Below are positions 46,391 through 56,602 of a stretch of DNA of 64,000 nucleotides, piece by piece. The stretch spans positions 1-64,000 of the forward strand of contig CACWSG010000002.1 in assembly GCA_902763535.1 (NCBI GenBank), given 5' to 3'. The number at the start of each line of letters is the position of its first letter. The first letter of the stretch is position 1. The notes below the pieces were generated by a model. It saw only the letters and a program-made list of their open reading frames with translations. It was not told the origin of the DNA and ran no database searches. Position numbers and translations under genes: made by a program. The stretch comes from an uncultured Pseudomonadota bacterium. GTDB taxonomy: Bacteria; Pseudomonadota; Alphaproteobacteria; RF32; CAG-239.

Positions 46391-47602
46391 TTATTTTTTC
46401 AAAACCGCTACGCCCGGCAGTTCTTTGCCTTCCATCCATTCAAGGAAAGCACCGCCGGCAGTTGAAATATAAGTAAATTTGTTTTCAACTTTCGCATTAG
46501 CCAAAGCCGATACTGTATCGCCGCCGCCGGCAACCGAAACAATTTTGCCCTGCTCAGTCAACTTTGCAGCATATTGAGCCACTGCATTAGTTGCCGTATC
46601 AAACGGCTTCATCTCAAACACACCCAAAGGTCCGTTCCACACAAGTGTTTTGCACTCGTCCAATTCCGCCTTAATCATGGCAACGGTCTTCTCGCCAACA
46701 TCAAGCATACTCCAACCGTTGTTGGGAATATTGTTGACATCAACGGTTTCATGTTTGGCATCAGCCTTAAACTCTTCAGCAATAACCACATCAAGCGGCA
46801 AAATAATCTTGCAACCGTTTTCTTTGGCGGCTTTCATAATACCGGCTGCGGTATCGAGCATATCCATCTGCACCAAAGAGTTTTTCTCGGTTACATTGGC
46901 GATTCCCGCCGCACTCATAAAAGTATGTGCCATACCGCCGGAGATTACCAATTTATCAACTTTTTTAATCAGGTTGTTGAGCAAATCCAACTTGGTCGAA
47001 ACTTTTGAACCTCCTACAATAGCCATCAACGGACGCTCCGGATTGTTCAACCCTTTGGTCAAAGCGTTGATTTCTTCTTCCATCAAACGACCGCAGGCAC
47101 AAGGACGCAATTTGGCAGCTGCCACCATCGAAGCATGAGCACGATGTGCGGTTGAAAAAGCATCAGACACATAAACATCAACACCCTTTACCAATTCAGC
47201 TGCAAAATTTTCATCGCCTTTACTCTCTTCTTTATAAAAGCGCAAATTTTCCAACAACAAAACTTCGTCTGCTTTCATGTGTTTAATAGCTTCTTCCACA
47301 TGCGGTCCAACGCAGTCATCAACAAACACAACCTTTTTATTCAGGGCTTTTTCCAAATCGTTAACAATATGGGTTAATGAATTTGCCATATCGCCCTTGC
47401 CTTCGGGACGCCCCAAGTGTGAAGTAACTACTACTTTGGCACCTTTGCTCATCAATTCTTTAATTGTCGGCACCGTGCGCACAATACGCGCAGTGTTGGT
47501 AACTTGGAAATTTTCATTCATCGGCACATTCAAATCGGCACGCAACATAACTACCTTGCCGTTCAAATCACCCAAATCATCAATTGTTCTATATTCGCTC
47601 AT
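46391..47602 (-). CDS. pgk: phosphoglycerate kinase
   Basis: The 403-residue glycolytic enzyme makes ATP from 1,3-bisphosphoglycerate. Diagnostic parts are VVMLRADLNVPMN, VVTSHLGRPEGK, LLENLRFYKEESK, VSDAFSTAHRAHASM, AIVGGSKVSTKLDLL and the nucleotide-binding SVAGGGDTVSAL. Length is normal. It is downstream of gap with a terminator hairpin between. Confidence 0.97.
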   Translation of the reverse strand: MSEYRTIDDLGDLNGKVVMLRADLNVPMNENFQVTNTARIVRTVPTIKELMSKGAKVVVTSHLGRPEGKGDMANSLTHIVNDLEKALNKKVVFVDDCVGPHVEEAIKHMKADEVLLLENLRFYKEESKGDENFAAELVKGVDVYVSDAFSTAHRAHASMVAAAKLRPCACGRLMEEEINALTKGLNNPERPLMAIVGGSKVSTKLDLLNNLIKKVDKLVISGGMAHTFMSAAGIANVTEKNSLVQMDMLDTAAGIMKAAKENGCKIILPLDVVIAEEFKADAKHETVDVNNIPNNGWSMLDVGEKTVAMIKAELDECKTLVWNGPLGVFEMKPFDTATNAVAQYAAKLTEQGKIVSVAGGGDTVSALANAKVENKFTYISTAGGAFLEWMEGKELPGVAVLKK

Positions 47603-47623
47603 TTTTCAATCCTTCTATTCTCA

Positions 47624-47658
47624 AAAAACAAGACTCCTGCCCTAATCAAGCAGGAGTC
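47624..47658 (-). terminator. terminator between gap and pgk
   Basis: GACTCCTGC/GCAGGAGTC with a 9-nt loop and a T-rich run on the minus strand. It may reduce read-through from gap into pgk. Confidence 0.85.
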
Positions 47659-47673
47659 CTTATATCAATCAGC

Positions 47674-48708
<1,035 letters not shown>

Positions 48709-48863
48709 TTAGCTTTGTAAAATCGGAATTAATTTAACAGCCAAAGGTTAATTTTTCAACAATGTTTTAAAATTTATACCATTTTGTCGCATATAAAAAA
48801 GTTGCCAAATCTAATATAAGGGTATATTTATACAAAATAAACTTGTTAACATAAAGGATACCA

Positions 48864-49949
48864 ATGGCGCTTAATATAACCCAACATTCACAAAAAACTA
48901 CCATTGAATTGTCCGGTGATATGCGCCGATTCGATGCTTCGGTCGAATTACAAAATTTATTGCAAAGCAAACCAAGCCCTATTTTGATTGACGCCAAAAA
49001 TCTTCAATTTTGGGATTCTACCACTGCCTCAATTATCTACCAAATTATGCGTTCATCGACTGATGTCAAATTGCAAAACCTTCCGCAAGGTCTCCGTAAT
49101 TTAATACAATTAGCTTTTAAAATCGATCGCAAACCTTTCATCGCCGAACAAAAAGAAGATTTTTTCGAAAACATCGGTGATCATCTTGTTTCGCGTTGGC
49201 AAAGCTTGGGCAAGTCATGTCGTTTTTTACAACAAATATTTATTTCCCTATGGCATCTGTTGCGGGGCAAAGCTTTTACTCTTTCCGCTGATTGGTTTGA
49301 TGCGCTTTCCCAAAGTGGCCCCAAGGCTTTGAGCATTATCATTTTAGCCAGTTTTATGACCGGATTAATTTTGGCTTTTGTCGGTTCTTTGCAGCTCCAA
49401 ATGTTTGGCGCCCAAATTTATGTAGCATCTTTGGTCACCATTGCCATGGTGCGAATAATGGGAGCAATTATGACCGGCATAATCATGGCCGGACGATCCG
49501 GCGCTCAAATGGCAGCAGTAATCGGCTCAATGAAAGTCAATGAAGAATTAGACGCTCTAAAAACCATGGGACTGCCTGCCGGCGACATGGTCATTTTGCC
49601 GCGCTTAATTGCCCTCACCATATCTTGTCCTTTTCTGACCATTTTTGCTGATTTGGCCGGCATTTTAGGCGGAATGTTGGTTGCCGTCGCTGCTTTTGAT
49701 ATTTCAGCCGCGCAGTATTGGTACTATGTCACACAGGCCTTTTCTTTGCGTAACTTTACCATCGGAATTATTCACGGCGGAATTTATGGCTTTATAATTG
49801 CCGCAGCAGGATGTTATTTTGGCATCAACTGCGGGCGCGATGCCAAAAGTGTCGGTGAGGCAGCTACTCAGGCTGTGGTGTCAGCTATCGTGATTATGAT
49901 TGTTGCCACAGGTATTTTGACTTGGATTATTGAGGGGTTAGGAATATGA
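48864..49949 (+). CDS. mlaE: MlaE-like lipid ABC transporter permease with STAS domain
   Basis: The 361-residue protein has an N-terminal STAS-like domain (about 1-95: IELSGDMRRFDASVELQNLL, LIDAKNLQFWDSTTASIIY) and an MlaE permease with five to six helices (FMTGLILAFVGSLQLQMFGAQIY, GIIMAGRSGAQMAAVIGSMKVNEELDALKTMG, LPRLIALTISCPFLTIFADLAG). It would move phospholipids between inner and outer membranes. It overlaps the mlaF start by ATGA. Confidence 0.93.
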   Translation: MALNITQHSQKTTIELSGDMRRFDASVELQNLLQSKPSPILIDAKNLQFWDSTTASIIYQIMRSSTDVKLQNLPQGLRNLIQLAFKIDRKPFIAEQKEDFFENIGDHLVSRWQSLGKSCRFLQQIFISLWHLLRGKAFTLSADWFDALSQSGPKALSIIILASFMTGLILAFVGSLQLQMFGAQIYVASLVTIAMVRIMGAIMTGIIMAGRSGAQMAAVIGSMKVNEELDALKTMGLPAGDMVILPRLIALTISCPFLTIFADLAGILGGMLVAVAAFDISAAQYWYYVTQAFSLRNFTIGIIHGGIYGFIIAAAGCYFGINCGRDAKSVGEAATQAVVSAIVIMIVATGILTWIIEGLGI

Positions 49950-50698
49950 GTGAAACCGTCATCAAAGTCAAAAACCTAAATATTGCCTATGACGAAAATG
50001 TCATCATGCACGACATTAATTTTGAGGTAAAAAAGCAAGACATCTTTATGATTATGGGCGGTTCAGGTTGTGGCAAAAGCAGTTTGCTGAAAGTGCTGAT
50101 AGGCTTAAAATCTCCCGCTAAAGGTCAAGTATTTATCCAAGGTGCTGACTTTTACAAATCCAGTGATAAATCACGCAAAAAAATCATGCAAAACTGCGGT
50201 GTATTATACCAAAACGGTGCCTTGTTTTCTTCCATGACCGTCGGCGAAAATATTGCTCTTCCCTTACAGCAATACACCTCTTATTCACCATCTGCCATTG
50301 ATGAACTGGTTGAGCTAAAATTGGCTTTGGTCGGTTTACACGGATATAAAACTTTCTATCCCGATGAACTTTCCGGCGGTATGAAAAAACGCGCCGCTTT
50401 AGCCCGTGCCATGGCACTTGATCCGGAAATATTATATTTTGATGAGCCTTCATCGGGACTTGATCCGGTCAGCTCGCGTCTTTTAGATGAGCTGATATTA
50501 GAATTAAATGCTAATCTCAAAACTACTATTGTTATCATCAGTCATGACATTGACTCCATCTTGACAATCGGCAGCCAAGCCATATATCTTGACGCTGCAA
50601 CCAAAACTCTCGCCGCACAAGGTAATCCAAAAACTTGGCTTAAGAATCCACCGACATCGGCCATTGCCGATTTCTTCAAAAGACGAACGGAGGTATAA
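49946..50698 (+). CDS. mlaF: MlaF-like ABC transporter ATPase
   Basis: The 250-residue ATPase has Walker A GGSGCGKSS (38-46), Q-loop GVLYQNGALFSSMTV, the signature LSGGMKKRAALARAM, Walker B ILYFDEPSSGLDP and switch His in VIISHDID. The GALFSSLTV-like Q-loop is typical of MlaF. It is coupled to mlaE upstream by a 4-base overlap and to mlaD downstream by a 2-base gap. Confidence 0.95.
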   Translation: MSETVIKVKNLNIAYDENVIMHDINFEVKKQDIFMIMGGSGCGKSSLLKVLIGLKSPAKGQVFIQGADFYKSSDKSRKKIMQNCGVLYQNGALFSSMTVGENIALPLQQYTSYSPSAIDELVELKLALVGLHGYKTFYPDELSGGMKKRAALARAMALDPEILYFDEPSSGLDPVSSRLLDELILELNANLKTTIVIISHDIDSILTIGSQAIYLDAATKTLAAQGNPKTWLKNPPTSAIADFFKRRTEV

Positions 50699-50700
50699 AG

Positions 50701-51453
50701 ATGCGCAAAACATCAAATCGTAAATTAATTGGTATATTCTGGTGCTTAAGCCTTTTATTGTTGCTTGGCATTATCGCTTATGGCTTGAAAGACAGTTTTG
50801 ACAGCGAAGGTGAACGCACTGTTGTAATGTATTTTGAAGAATCCATCACCGGACTTAATGTCGGCTCTGATGTTGTGCTCAAGGGCGTTAAAGTCGGCGA
50901 AGTTAAGCGCATCAATATTCAAATTAACTCCGAAACCCTCAATTTTAGCATTCCGGTTTATGCGGTTATGAAAAAAAGAGTAATTAGGACGATTAACAAC
51001 AATAATGGCGGTGACATCAGCGATTTAATCAAAAAAGGTCTGCGCGCTCGCCTAACTTCCCAAAGTTATGTTACCGGTCAACTTATGATTGAGCTTGAAA
51101 TGTTGCCGGACACCCCGATAAAATATCACAACAATCCTCGCGGCGTCTTTGAAATCCCCACCGCCTTATCGGCTTTTGGCGAATTTTCCCGCAACTTACA
51201 ATCTTTACCCATCGGTGAAAGCATCAAAAACTTTTCAGACTTTTTTGCTTCACTCAACCAAACCATGCCCAAATTTGAAAATCTGATAAACAATGTTTCG
51301 AATGTCATTAACAAAAATCGCAAATCAGCCATGCAACTGCCCGAAAATGCCAACAACATGATGTTAAACATTGAGGCAGCTGCCAAATCTTTGAAAAATT
51401 TGACTGATTATCTTGAACGCCACCCTGAAGCCCTGTTGAAAGGTAAAAAATAA
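50701..51453 (+). CDS. mlaD: MlaD-like MCE-domain periplasmic lipid carrier
   Basis: The 250-residue protein has one N-terminal membrane helix (LIGIFWCLSLLLLLGIIAYGL) and an MCE domain (about 35-125: VVMYFEESITGLNVGSDVVLKGVKVGEV, GLRARLTSQSYVTGQLMIEL). A helical C-terminal tail follows, which in hexamers forms a lipid channel. GGAGG lies before the start. It is part of the Mla-type transport operon, and its stop overlaps the start of the lipoprotein gene. Confidence 0.93.
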   Translation: MRKTSNRKLIGIFWCLSLLLLLGIIAYGLKDSFDSEGERTVVMYFEESITGLNVGSDVVLKGVKVGEVKRINIQINSETLNFSIPVYAVMKKRVIRTINNNNGGDISDLIKKGLRARLTSQSYVTGQLMIELEMLPDTPIKYHNNPRGVFEIPTALSAFGEFSRNLQSLPIGESIKNFSDFFASLNQTMPKFENLINNVSNVINKNRKSAMQLPENANNMMLNIEAAAKSLKNLTDYLERHPEALLKGKK

Positions 51454-52025
51454 TGTTTAAAAAAACTGTTGGACTCTGTTTGATTATGGTTTTGACTGCT
51501 TGTTTCGGCGGATATTCGCCTGATAGCAGTTTCTATCGTTTGACTCCGCTATCTGAGCCGAATCAGGTTTTTCTAGCCTCAAAAAGCATTGCTGTCACCA
51601 AAGTAGGTTTACCGGAATATCTTGACCGTCCGCAAATGATTATGCTTGACGACAATTCTCCCAAAATTGAGATTGCCGAATTTAATCGTTGGGGCGAAGA
51701 TTTGAGTAATATGATTCAGCGTAAAATGGTCGCCGACTTGAGTAAATATCTTCCCAAATCCAAAATCATCAATGCTGCGGAAGAAGTTCAACCCACAGCC
51801 TTAGATGTCAGAATAGAAATCGTTCGCATGGATATGACCAAACAAGGTCAAGCTATTCTCGAAGCTCGTTGGTACATTGATAACAATTCCGGCAAAGTTT
51901 TAGACAGTGGCAAATTTACTCAAAGCAGTGATATTAAACCGACTTATGCCGACTATGCTGCTGCCGCCTCAAATCTGCTCAGTGAAATGAGCTTAGTCAT
52001 AGCCCAAGCCTTAAGTCATATCTAA
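51453..52025 (+). CDS. ABC transport auxiliary lipoprotein
   Basis: The 190-residue lipoprotein (lipobox VLTAC near residue 17) belongs to the PqiC/LptE-like family of auxiliary components: FYRLTPLSEPNQVF, VTKVGLPEYLDRPQMIM and LSNMIQRKMVADLSKYLP are typical. It would sit in the outer membrane as partner of the MlaD-type carrier, completing the operon. The gene runs into the convergent pntB; the two stop codons overlap. Confidence 0.88.
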   Translation: MFKKTVGLCLIMVLTACFGGYSPDSSFYRLTPLSEPNQVFLASKSIAVTKVGLPEYLDRPQMIMLDDNSPKIEIAEFNRWGEDLSNMIQRKMVADLSKYLPKSKIINAAEEVQPTALDVRIEIVRMDMTKQGQAILEARWYIDNNSGKVLDSGKFTQSSDIKPTYADYAAAASNLLSEMSLVIAQALSHI

Positions 52026-53377
52026 GCTTCCAAATATTTGACAATTTCTTCGGTTATATGCGCCGCATCACCATATAACATAAATGTATTAGAAGCAAAA
52101 AACAGTGGATTCTCCACATTGGAATACCCTGCTCCCAAACTCCTTTTTACAAAAAACACTGTTTTGGCTTTAGCCACATCCAAAATAGGCATTCCGTAAA
52201 TCGGTGATTGAGGATTTGTTTTAGCTTGCGGATTAGTAATATCATTTGCGCCTATAACATAAGCCACATCAGCATCCTGAAATTCCCCGTTAATATCATC
52301 CAGTTCAAAAACATCTGCATAATCAACATTGGCCTCGGCTAACAACACATTCATGTGCCCCGGCATTCGTCCGGCCACCGGATGAATGGCAAATTTTACA
52401 TCGACTTGATATTTATTGCGCAAAACATCGGCCATATTTTTCAAAGCGTGTTGTGCGTGTGCTGCTGCCATACCAAACCCCGGTACAATAATGATTTTTC
52501 CGGCATTTTCCATCAAAAATGCCGCATCTGCCGGCGAACCGACATTGGCGATTTTAGGTTCATCAGCATCTTTTTCGCCGTTATGAGTTGTCATACCGCC
52601 GATTAAAATATTCAACAATGATCGATTCAGCGCCCGCGTCATCGTATAGGCTAAAAAAGTTCCGCCGGTCCCGACGATTGTGCCGATTACAATCAAAACC
52701 GGACTCTGTAATGATAACCCTACACATACACCTGCCCAACCCGAACAGGCATTCAAAAAAGCTATTATCACCGGAATATCAGCTCCGCCAACCGGCAAAA
52801 TCAACAAAACACCCATTACCGCTGCCATCAATGCCAAGGCATAAAAAGCCTCAACATGATCTTGCAAAACATACCCGAACGCAAAACCCAAAACTGCCAA
52901 CGACAACAGTAAATTAATCAAATTTTGATGAGCAAAAGAGACGGATTTTGACCACTTTGGAAAATTCAACTTACCAAAAGCAATTATCGAACCGGAAAAA
53001 GTTACCCCTCCGATAATCAAACTCATAATATTGCTGACATCATTTTGTGATCTTGACAACACTTCAGAAATTGCAATAAAAACCGCCGCCAGTCCGCCCA
53101 ATCCGTTCAATATTGCAATCATCTGCGGCAATGCCGTAATTTGCACTCGCAAAGCCATAAAAATTCCCACCGCTGCCCCTGATAATATAACCATTATCGG
53201 CAACCAATAATTATCCAGCTTCAGTGAAACCAATGCCGCAACAATAGCCCAAAACATTCCCATAATACCGACAAGATTGCCTCGTCTTGCTGTCTGCGGT
53301 GTAGCCAACATTTTAATTGCCAAAATCATACAGGTATTAGCTATCAAATATGAGGTATTTACAAAAAAATTTATCAT
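52022..53377 (-). CDS. pntB: NAD(P) transhydrogenase beta subunit PntB
   Basis: The 451-residue subunit has the membrane domain II part (about nine helices) and the NADP-binding domain III (VPGFGMAAAHAQHALKNMADVL, YVIGANDITNPQAKTNPQSPIYGMPILDV, KRSLGAGYSNVENPLFF). It couples hydride transfer between NADH and NADP to proton flow and supplies NADPH. It follows pntAB with a 4-base overlap. Confidence 0.96.
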   Translation of the reverse strand: MINFFVNTSYLIANTCMILAIKMLATPQTARRGNLVGIMGMFWAIVAALVSLKLDNYWLPIMVILSGAAVGIFMALRVQITALPQMIAILNGLGGLAAVFIAISEVLSRSQNDVSNIMSLIIGGVTFSGSIIAFGKLNFPKWSKSVSFAHQNLINLLLSLAVLGFAFGYVLQDHVEAFYALALMAAVMGVLLILPVGGADIPVIIAFLNACSGWAGVCVGLSLQSPVLIVIGTIVGTGGTFLAYTMTRALNRSLLNILIGGMTTHNGEKDADEPKIANVGSPADAAFLMENAGKIIIVPGFGMAAAHAQHALKNMADVLRNKYQVDVKFAIHPVAGRMPGHMNVLLAEANVDYADVFELDDINGEFQDADVAYVIGANDITNPQAKTNPQSPIYGMPILDVAKAKTVFFVKRSLGAGYSNVENPLFFASNTFMLYGDAAHITEEIVKYLEA

Positions 53378-53667
53378 TTGCGTTTTCCTGTCTTAAACAT
53401 TTCCAACATTCTTTGTGACACGGCAAAACCGCCAAAAATGTTAACCGCAGCAAAAAAGCACGCCAAATATGAGCATAATGTGTCTATCACCCCAAAATCA
53501 CTTTTTAAGGTTATTAATGCGCCCAAAATCACAATTCCCGATATGGCATTAGACACACTCATCAAAGGCGAGTGCAAAGCCGGTGTAACTTCTTTAATAC
53601 TGAAATATCCGACAAAACAAGCCAACATCAAAATATTAAGCAAATACCAAATATCCATCATTCTCAC
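53374..53667 (-). CDS. pntAB: NAD(P) transhydrogenase subunit alpha part 2
   Basis: The 97-residue membrane protein has three to four helices and the conserved SPLMSVSNAISGIVILGAL. It is the separate membrane part of the alpha subunit, as in Rhodospirillum-type three-subunit enzymes. It overlaps both pntAA and pntB by four bases. Confidence 0.94.
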   Translation of the reverse strand: MRMMDIWYLLNILMLACFVGYFSIKEVTPALHSPLMSVSNAISGIVILGALITLKSDFGVIDTLCSYLACFFAAVNIFGGFAVSQRMLEMFKTGKRK

Positions 53668-54674
53668 TCCTTCAGCTTTATGGCTTGAATAATTTCGTCT
53701 GTCATATCCAAATTTAAGACCTTTTTTTCTTGGTCATATATATACATCAAAAAGTTATAAAAATTATTCGCCAAAAGAGTGCTTGCCGATTGCGGTATCT
53801 CCCGAGCCAAAGCACTGTCTCCGTAAATGATACAATTTTGACAACGAGTTATTTTCTGCTCAGCCGAGTTTTCAACATTGCCGCCTTGCGCCGAAGCCAA
53901 ATCAATCAGCACACAGCGATTCGGCAACAAGTCCAAAACCTCTTTGGTAATAATTTTAGGCGCTTCTGCCATAGCCGGAGCCACTGCGGTAATAATCACA
54001 TTAACTTCACTTAAAATATCCCTGAAGTTATCGATAAATTTTGCTCCCACTGATTCAGCTTGCTCTTTAACTTCCTCATTTACATCATAGGCATAAACTT
54101 TTGCTCCCAATCTTTTGGCTGTTGAAATAGCCTGCAATCCGGCCACTCCCACTCCGATAACCAAAACTTTTGCCGGAGCCAAGGTGCCCGCCGATGTAAT
54201 CATCAAAGGCAGAGTAAAAGGCAAAAATTGTGCAGCCTTAAATACTGCCTGATAGCCGGACAAATTGTTTTGTGACGACAGAATGTCAAATCCTTGCGCT
54301 CTCGATAATCGCGGCATTTGATTAAGCGCCAAACCGATAATATTGTGCGTTTTCATATAAGATGCACACTTTTTCCATTGTCGATTTTGCAAATTGCCGA
54401 TAATAACCGCATTATGTTTTAACAAATTAACTTCTTTTGCTTCTGGCGCATTAACCGCCAGCCACACATCGCTTTTTTTCAAAACATCTTCAGCCGTTGC
54501 TTCAACTTCTACACCGACGGATGCGTATTCCGAATTGCGAAAACATGATTTTATGCCGGCATTTTGTTCCATTTTGACCATAAAACCTGCTTTAATCAAT
54601 CTATCTGCCACTTGCGGAGTCAGCCCCACTCTGGTTTCATTTTTCATTCGTTCTCTGATAAATCCGATAATCAT
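53664..54674 (-). CDS. pntAA: NAD(P) transhydrogenase subunit alpha part 1
   Basis: The 336-residue soluble subunit binds NAD(H): alanine-dehydrogenase-like N-terminal region (ERMKNETRVGLTPQVADRLIKAGF), Rossmann fold VLVIGVGVAGLQAISTAKRLGAKVYAYD and MAEAPKIITKEVLDLLPNRCVLIDLA with QGGNVE. It is the first gene of the three-gene operon. Slightly short of the 370-380 residues of relatives, with the loss in the C-terminal tail. Confidence 0.93.
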   Translation of the reverse strand: MIIGFIRERMKNETRVGLTPQVADRLIKAGFMVKMEQNAGIKSCFRNSEYASVGVEVEATAEDVLKKSDVWLAVNAPEAKEVNLLKHNAVIIGNLQNRQWKKCASYMKTHNIIGLALNQMPRLSRAQGFDILSSQNNLSGYQAVFKAAQFLPFTLPLMITSAGTLAPAKVLVIGVGVAGLQAISTAKRLGAKVYAYDVNEEVKEQAESVGAKFIDNFRDILSEVNVIITAVAPAMAEAPKIITKEVLDLLPNRCVLIDLASAQGGNVENSAEQKITRCQNCIIYGDSALAREIPQSASTLLANNFYNFLMYIYDQEKKVLNLDMTDEIIQAIKLKE

Positions 54675-54749
54675 TTTCTCACCTGTTAACTAATAAAAAA
54701 CCAAATAATTATATAATCATCCCAATTTCATTAACAACTGAGTGCAATC

Positions 54750-55295
54750 ATGATAAAATTAAGCAAGTTATTTTTTATTTTTTGCAAAATAGGCTTATTA
54801 ATGTTCGGCGGAGGAGCTGCCATGTTGCCAATCCTCAAAGCCGAAATTGTCGATAAACGCCGCTATGCCACAGCTGATGAGTTGGTAGATTTATATTCCA
54901 TCAGCCAGTGCACCCCCGGAATTATTGCCGTCAATATTGCCACATTTATCGGACACAAATTACGCGGCATCTCCGGTGCTGTTGTCGCCACTTTAGGTGT
55001 AATTACTCCGGCCATATTTATTATCATCGCCGTCGCGTCCATACTCTCTCAATTTATGGATAACCGCTATGTTATATATGCCTTTAGCGGCATTCGCTTG
55101 GCTGTCGTTGCCTTGATTATTAATGTTGTCATTGATTTGGCCCGCAACAATATCAAACATTGGGGCAAAACCTTAGTTTTTGTCGGCACTTTTATCTTTT
55201 TGCTGTTTGTAAAAATTTCACCGGCCTTATTGGTAATCATCATGGGAACAGGTGCTGTTGCCTTGGGTGAGTTGCAAAGGAGATATTTCAAATGA
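54750..55295 (+). CDS. chromate transporter family protein, half 1
   Basis: The 181-residue membrane protein is one CHR domain: FCKIGLLMFGGGAAMLPILKAEIV, SQCTPGIIAVNIATFIGHKLRG and GVITPAIFIIIAVA. It pairs with the next gene; together they match the two halves of long ChrA. The true substrate of such short pairs is often unknown. The two genes overlap by four bases. Confidence 0.9.
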   Translation: MIKLSKLFFIFCKIGLLMFGGGAAMLPILKAEIVDKRRYATADELVDLYSISQCTPGIIAVNIATFIGHKLRGISGAVVATLGVITPAIFIIIAVASILSQFMDNRYVIYAFSGIRLAVVALIINVVIDLARNNIKHWGKTLVFVGTFIFLLFVKISPALLVIIMGTGAVALGELQRRYFK

Positions 55296-55810
55296 CTCAT
55301 CTCTTATTGTTTATTGAATTTTTCAAAATCGGCTTATTTGCCATTGGCGGAGGATTGGTAACTATTCCGTTTTTGTTTAATCTGACCGAAAAATATGATT
55401 GGTTCAGCCGACTGGAACTCACCAACATGATTGCTATTGCCGAATCCACCCCCGGCCCCATCGGTGTCAACATGGCAACCTACGCCGGATTTAATACCGA
55501 AGGTATTATCGGAGCTTTGATAGCGACTTTTGCTCTTGTCCTGCCGTCGTTCATTATTATCGTCATAATTTCACGCCTTATGGACAAATACAGCTGCAAT
55601 ATCCGTGTCAAAGATTTTTTATCCGGTGTGCGTCCGGCAGTGATTGCCCTTATCCTTTGGGCGGGCGTACCTTTGGCACAAATTTCACTCACCTCTGAAC
55701 TCAATATTTTGATTTTCGCTGCCATTCTTGCTGCCATGCGCCTATGGAAAAAAAGTCCGATATTTTATATCATACTGTCCGCTATAACGGGTATAGTACT
55801 GAAATTATAG
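55292..55810 (+). CDS. chromate transporter family protein, half 2
   Basis: The 172-residue membrane protein is a second CHR domain: FFKIGLFAIGGGLVTIPFLF, AIAESTPGPIGVNMATYAGF and FALVLPSFIIIVIISRLMD, then GVRPAVIALILWAGVPLA. It should form a heterodimeric carrier with half 1, probably in opposite membrane orientation. No regulator is adjacent. Confidence 0.9.
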   Translation: MTHLLLFIEFFKIGLFAIGGGLVTIPFLFNLTEKYDWFSRLELTNMIAIAESTPGPIGVNMATYAGFNTEGIIGALIATFALVLPSFIIIVIISRLMDKYSCNIRVKDFLSGVRPAVIALILWAGVPLAQISLTSELNILIFAAILAAMRLWKKSPIFYIILSAITGIVLKL

Positions 55811-55939
55811 TTCAAACTTTTTCGTATATAATTATTAACTTTTTGTTAAATAACATTAGAACAGCCAATTATTATTGCTTTTTGACAAAAGATACAGTAT
55901 ACTATAATTACAAGTAAATTTTTTTTAAGGAGAAAAAAA

Positions 55940-56560
55940 ATGGAAGACATTGAAGCTTATGATATGTTGACAGGACATAATACTGAAAAAAAATCTCTAA
56001 CATCAGTCCTCAAAGAAATGGGATTCAAGGAAGATTCTTACATGGTAATTAATCGACATGACCCTCAAATAAAAGTAACAACCGGAGAAATGGAAGACCA
56101 TGGCACATACAAATTGCCTAAAGCAGACGAATATGCCTCATTCGGTGGTGAAAAAGATTTTAAAGAAATGGATGAATTTGATACTTATCAAGCACAAAAC
56201 TTCAACCATGGACATCTTCCAGCAGGCTATGTAGGAAGCAACAATGGATTATATGCCGCTCGAGCTTTTCATGGGGATGAATTAATCATAACCAAAGATC
56301 CTGAAATTGCTCACCAATTACAATCACAACTAGGTTTTAAGGATGGACTTGGTGTACCGATGTCTAATGGCGGTATCATTATAGATCGTGAGAAACGTTT
56401 TGAATTTGATCATAAAATGGAACAATCTGCTAAAGCCCCTACAGATAGATTACGTGGATTAAGAGAAAGGCCTAAACACGTCAAATCTCCGTTCCGTGAT
56501 GATAAAGGCAAAATTAACGAAGCTTATGCTAAATTAAGATCAGATAAATTAACTCGATAA
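55940..56560 (+). CDS. unrecognised soluble protein
   Basis: The 206-residue hydrophilic protein has no signal peptide and no motif I recognise. The middle is rich in His, Gly and Asn (YQAQNFNHGHLPAGYVGSNNGLYAARAFHGDELIIT), and the C-terminal third is basic (RLRGLRERPKHVKSPFRDDKGK). AAGGAG seven bases before the ATG and a strong terminator after it show a real, single-gene unit. The composition resembles secreted or effector-like proteins of host-associated bacteria, but this is only an impression. Confidence 0.65.
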   Translation: MEDIEAYDMLTGHNTEKKSLTSVLKEMGFKEDSYMVINRHDPQIKVTTGEMEDHGTYKLPKADEYASFGGEKDFKEMDEFDTYQAQNFNHGHLPAGYVGSNNGLYAARAFHGDELIITKDPEIAHQLQSQLGFKDGLGVPMSNGGIIIDREKRFEFDHKMEQSAKAPTDRLRGLRERPKHVKSPFRDDKGKINEAYAKLRSDKLTR

Positions 56561-56566
56561 TTATCT

Positions 56567-56599
56567 AAAAAGCCGCTCACTTGAGCGGCTTTTATTTTT
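56567..56599. terminator. terminator between the gene at 55940 and the kinase gene
   Basis: A 12-bp stem (AAAAGCCGCTCA with TGAGCGGCTTTT), 2-nt loop, T-rich on both strands for convergent genes. Confidence 0.9.
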
Positions 56600-56602
56600 T
56601 TG

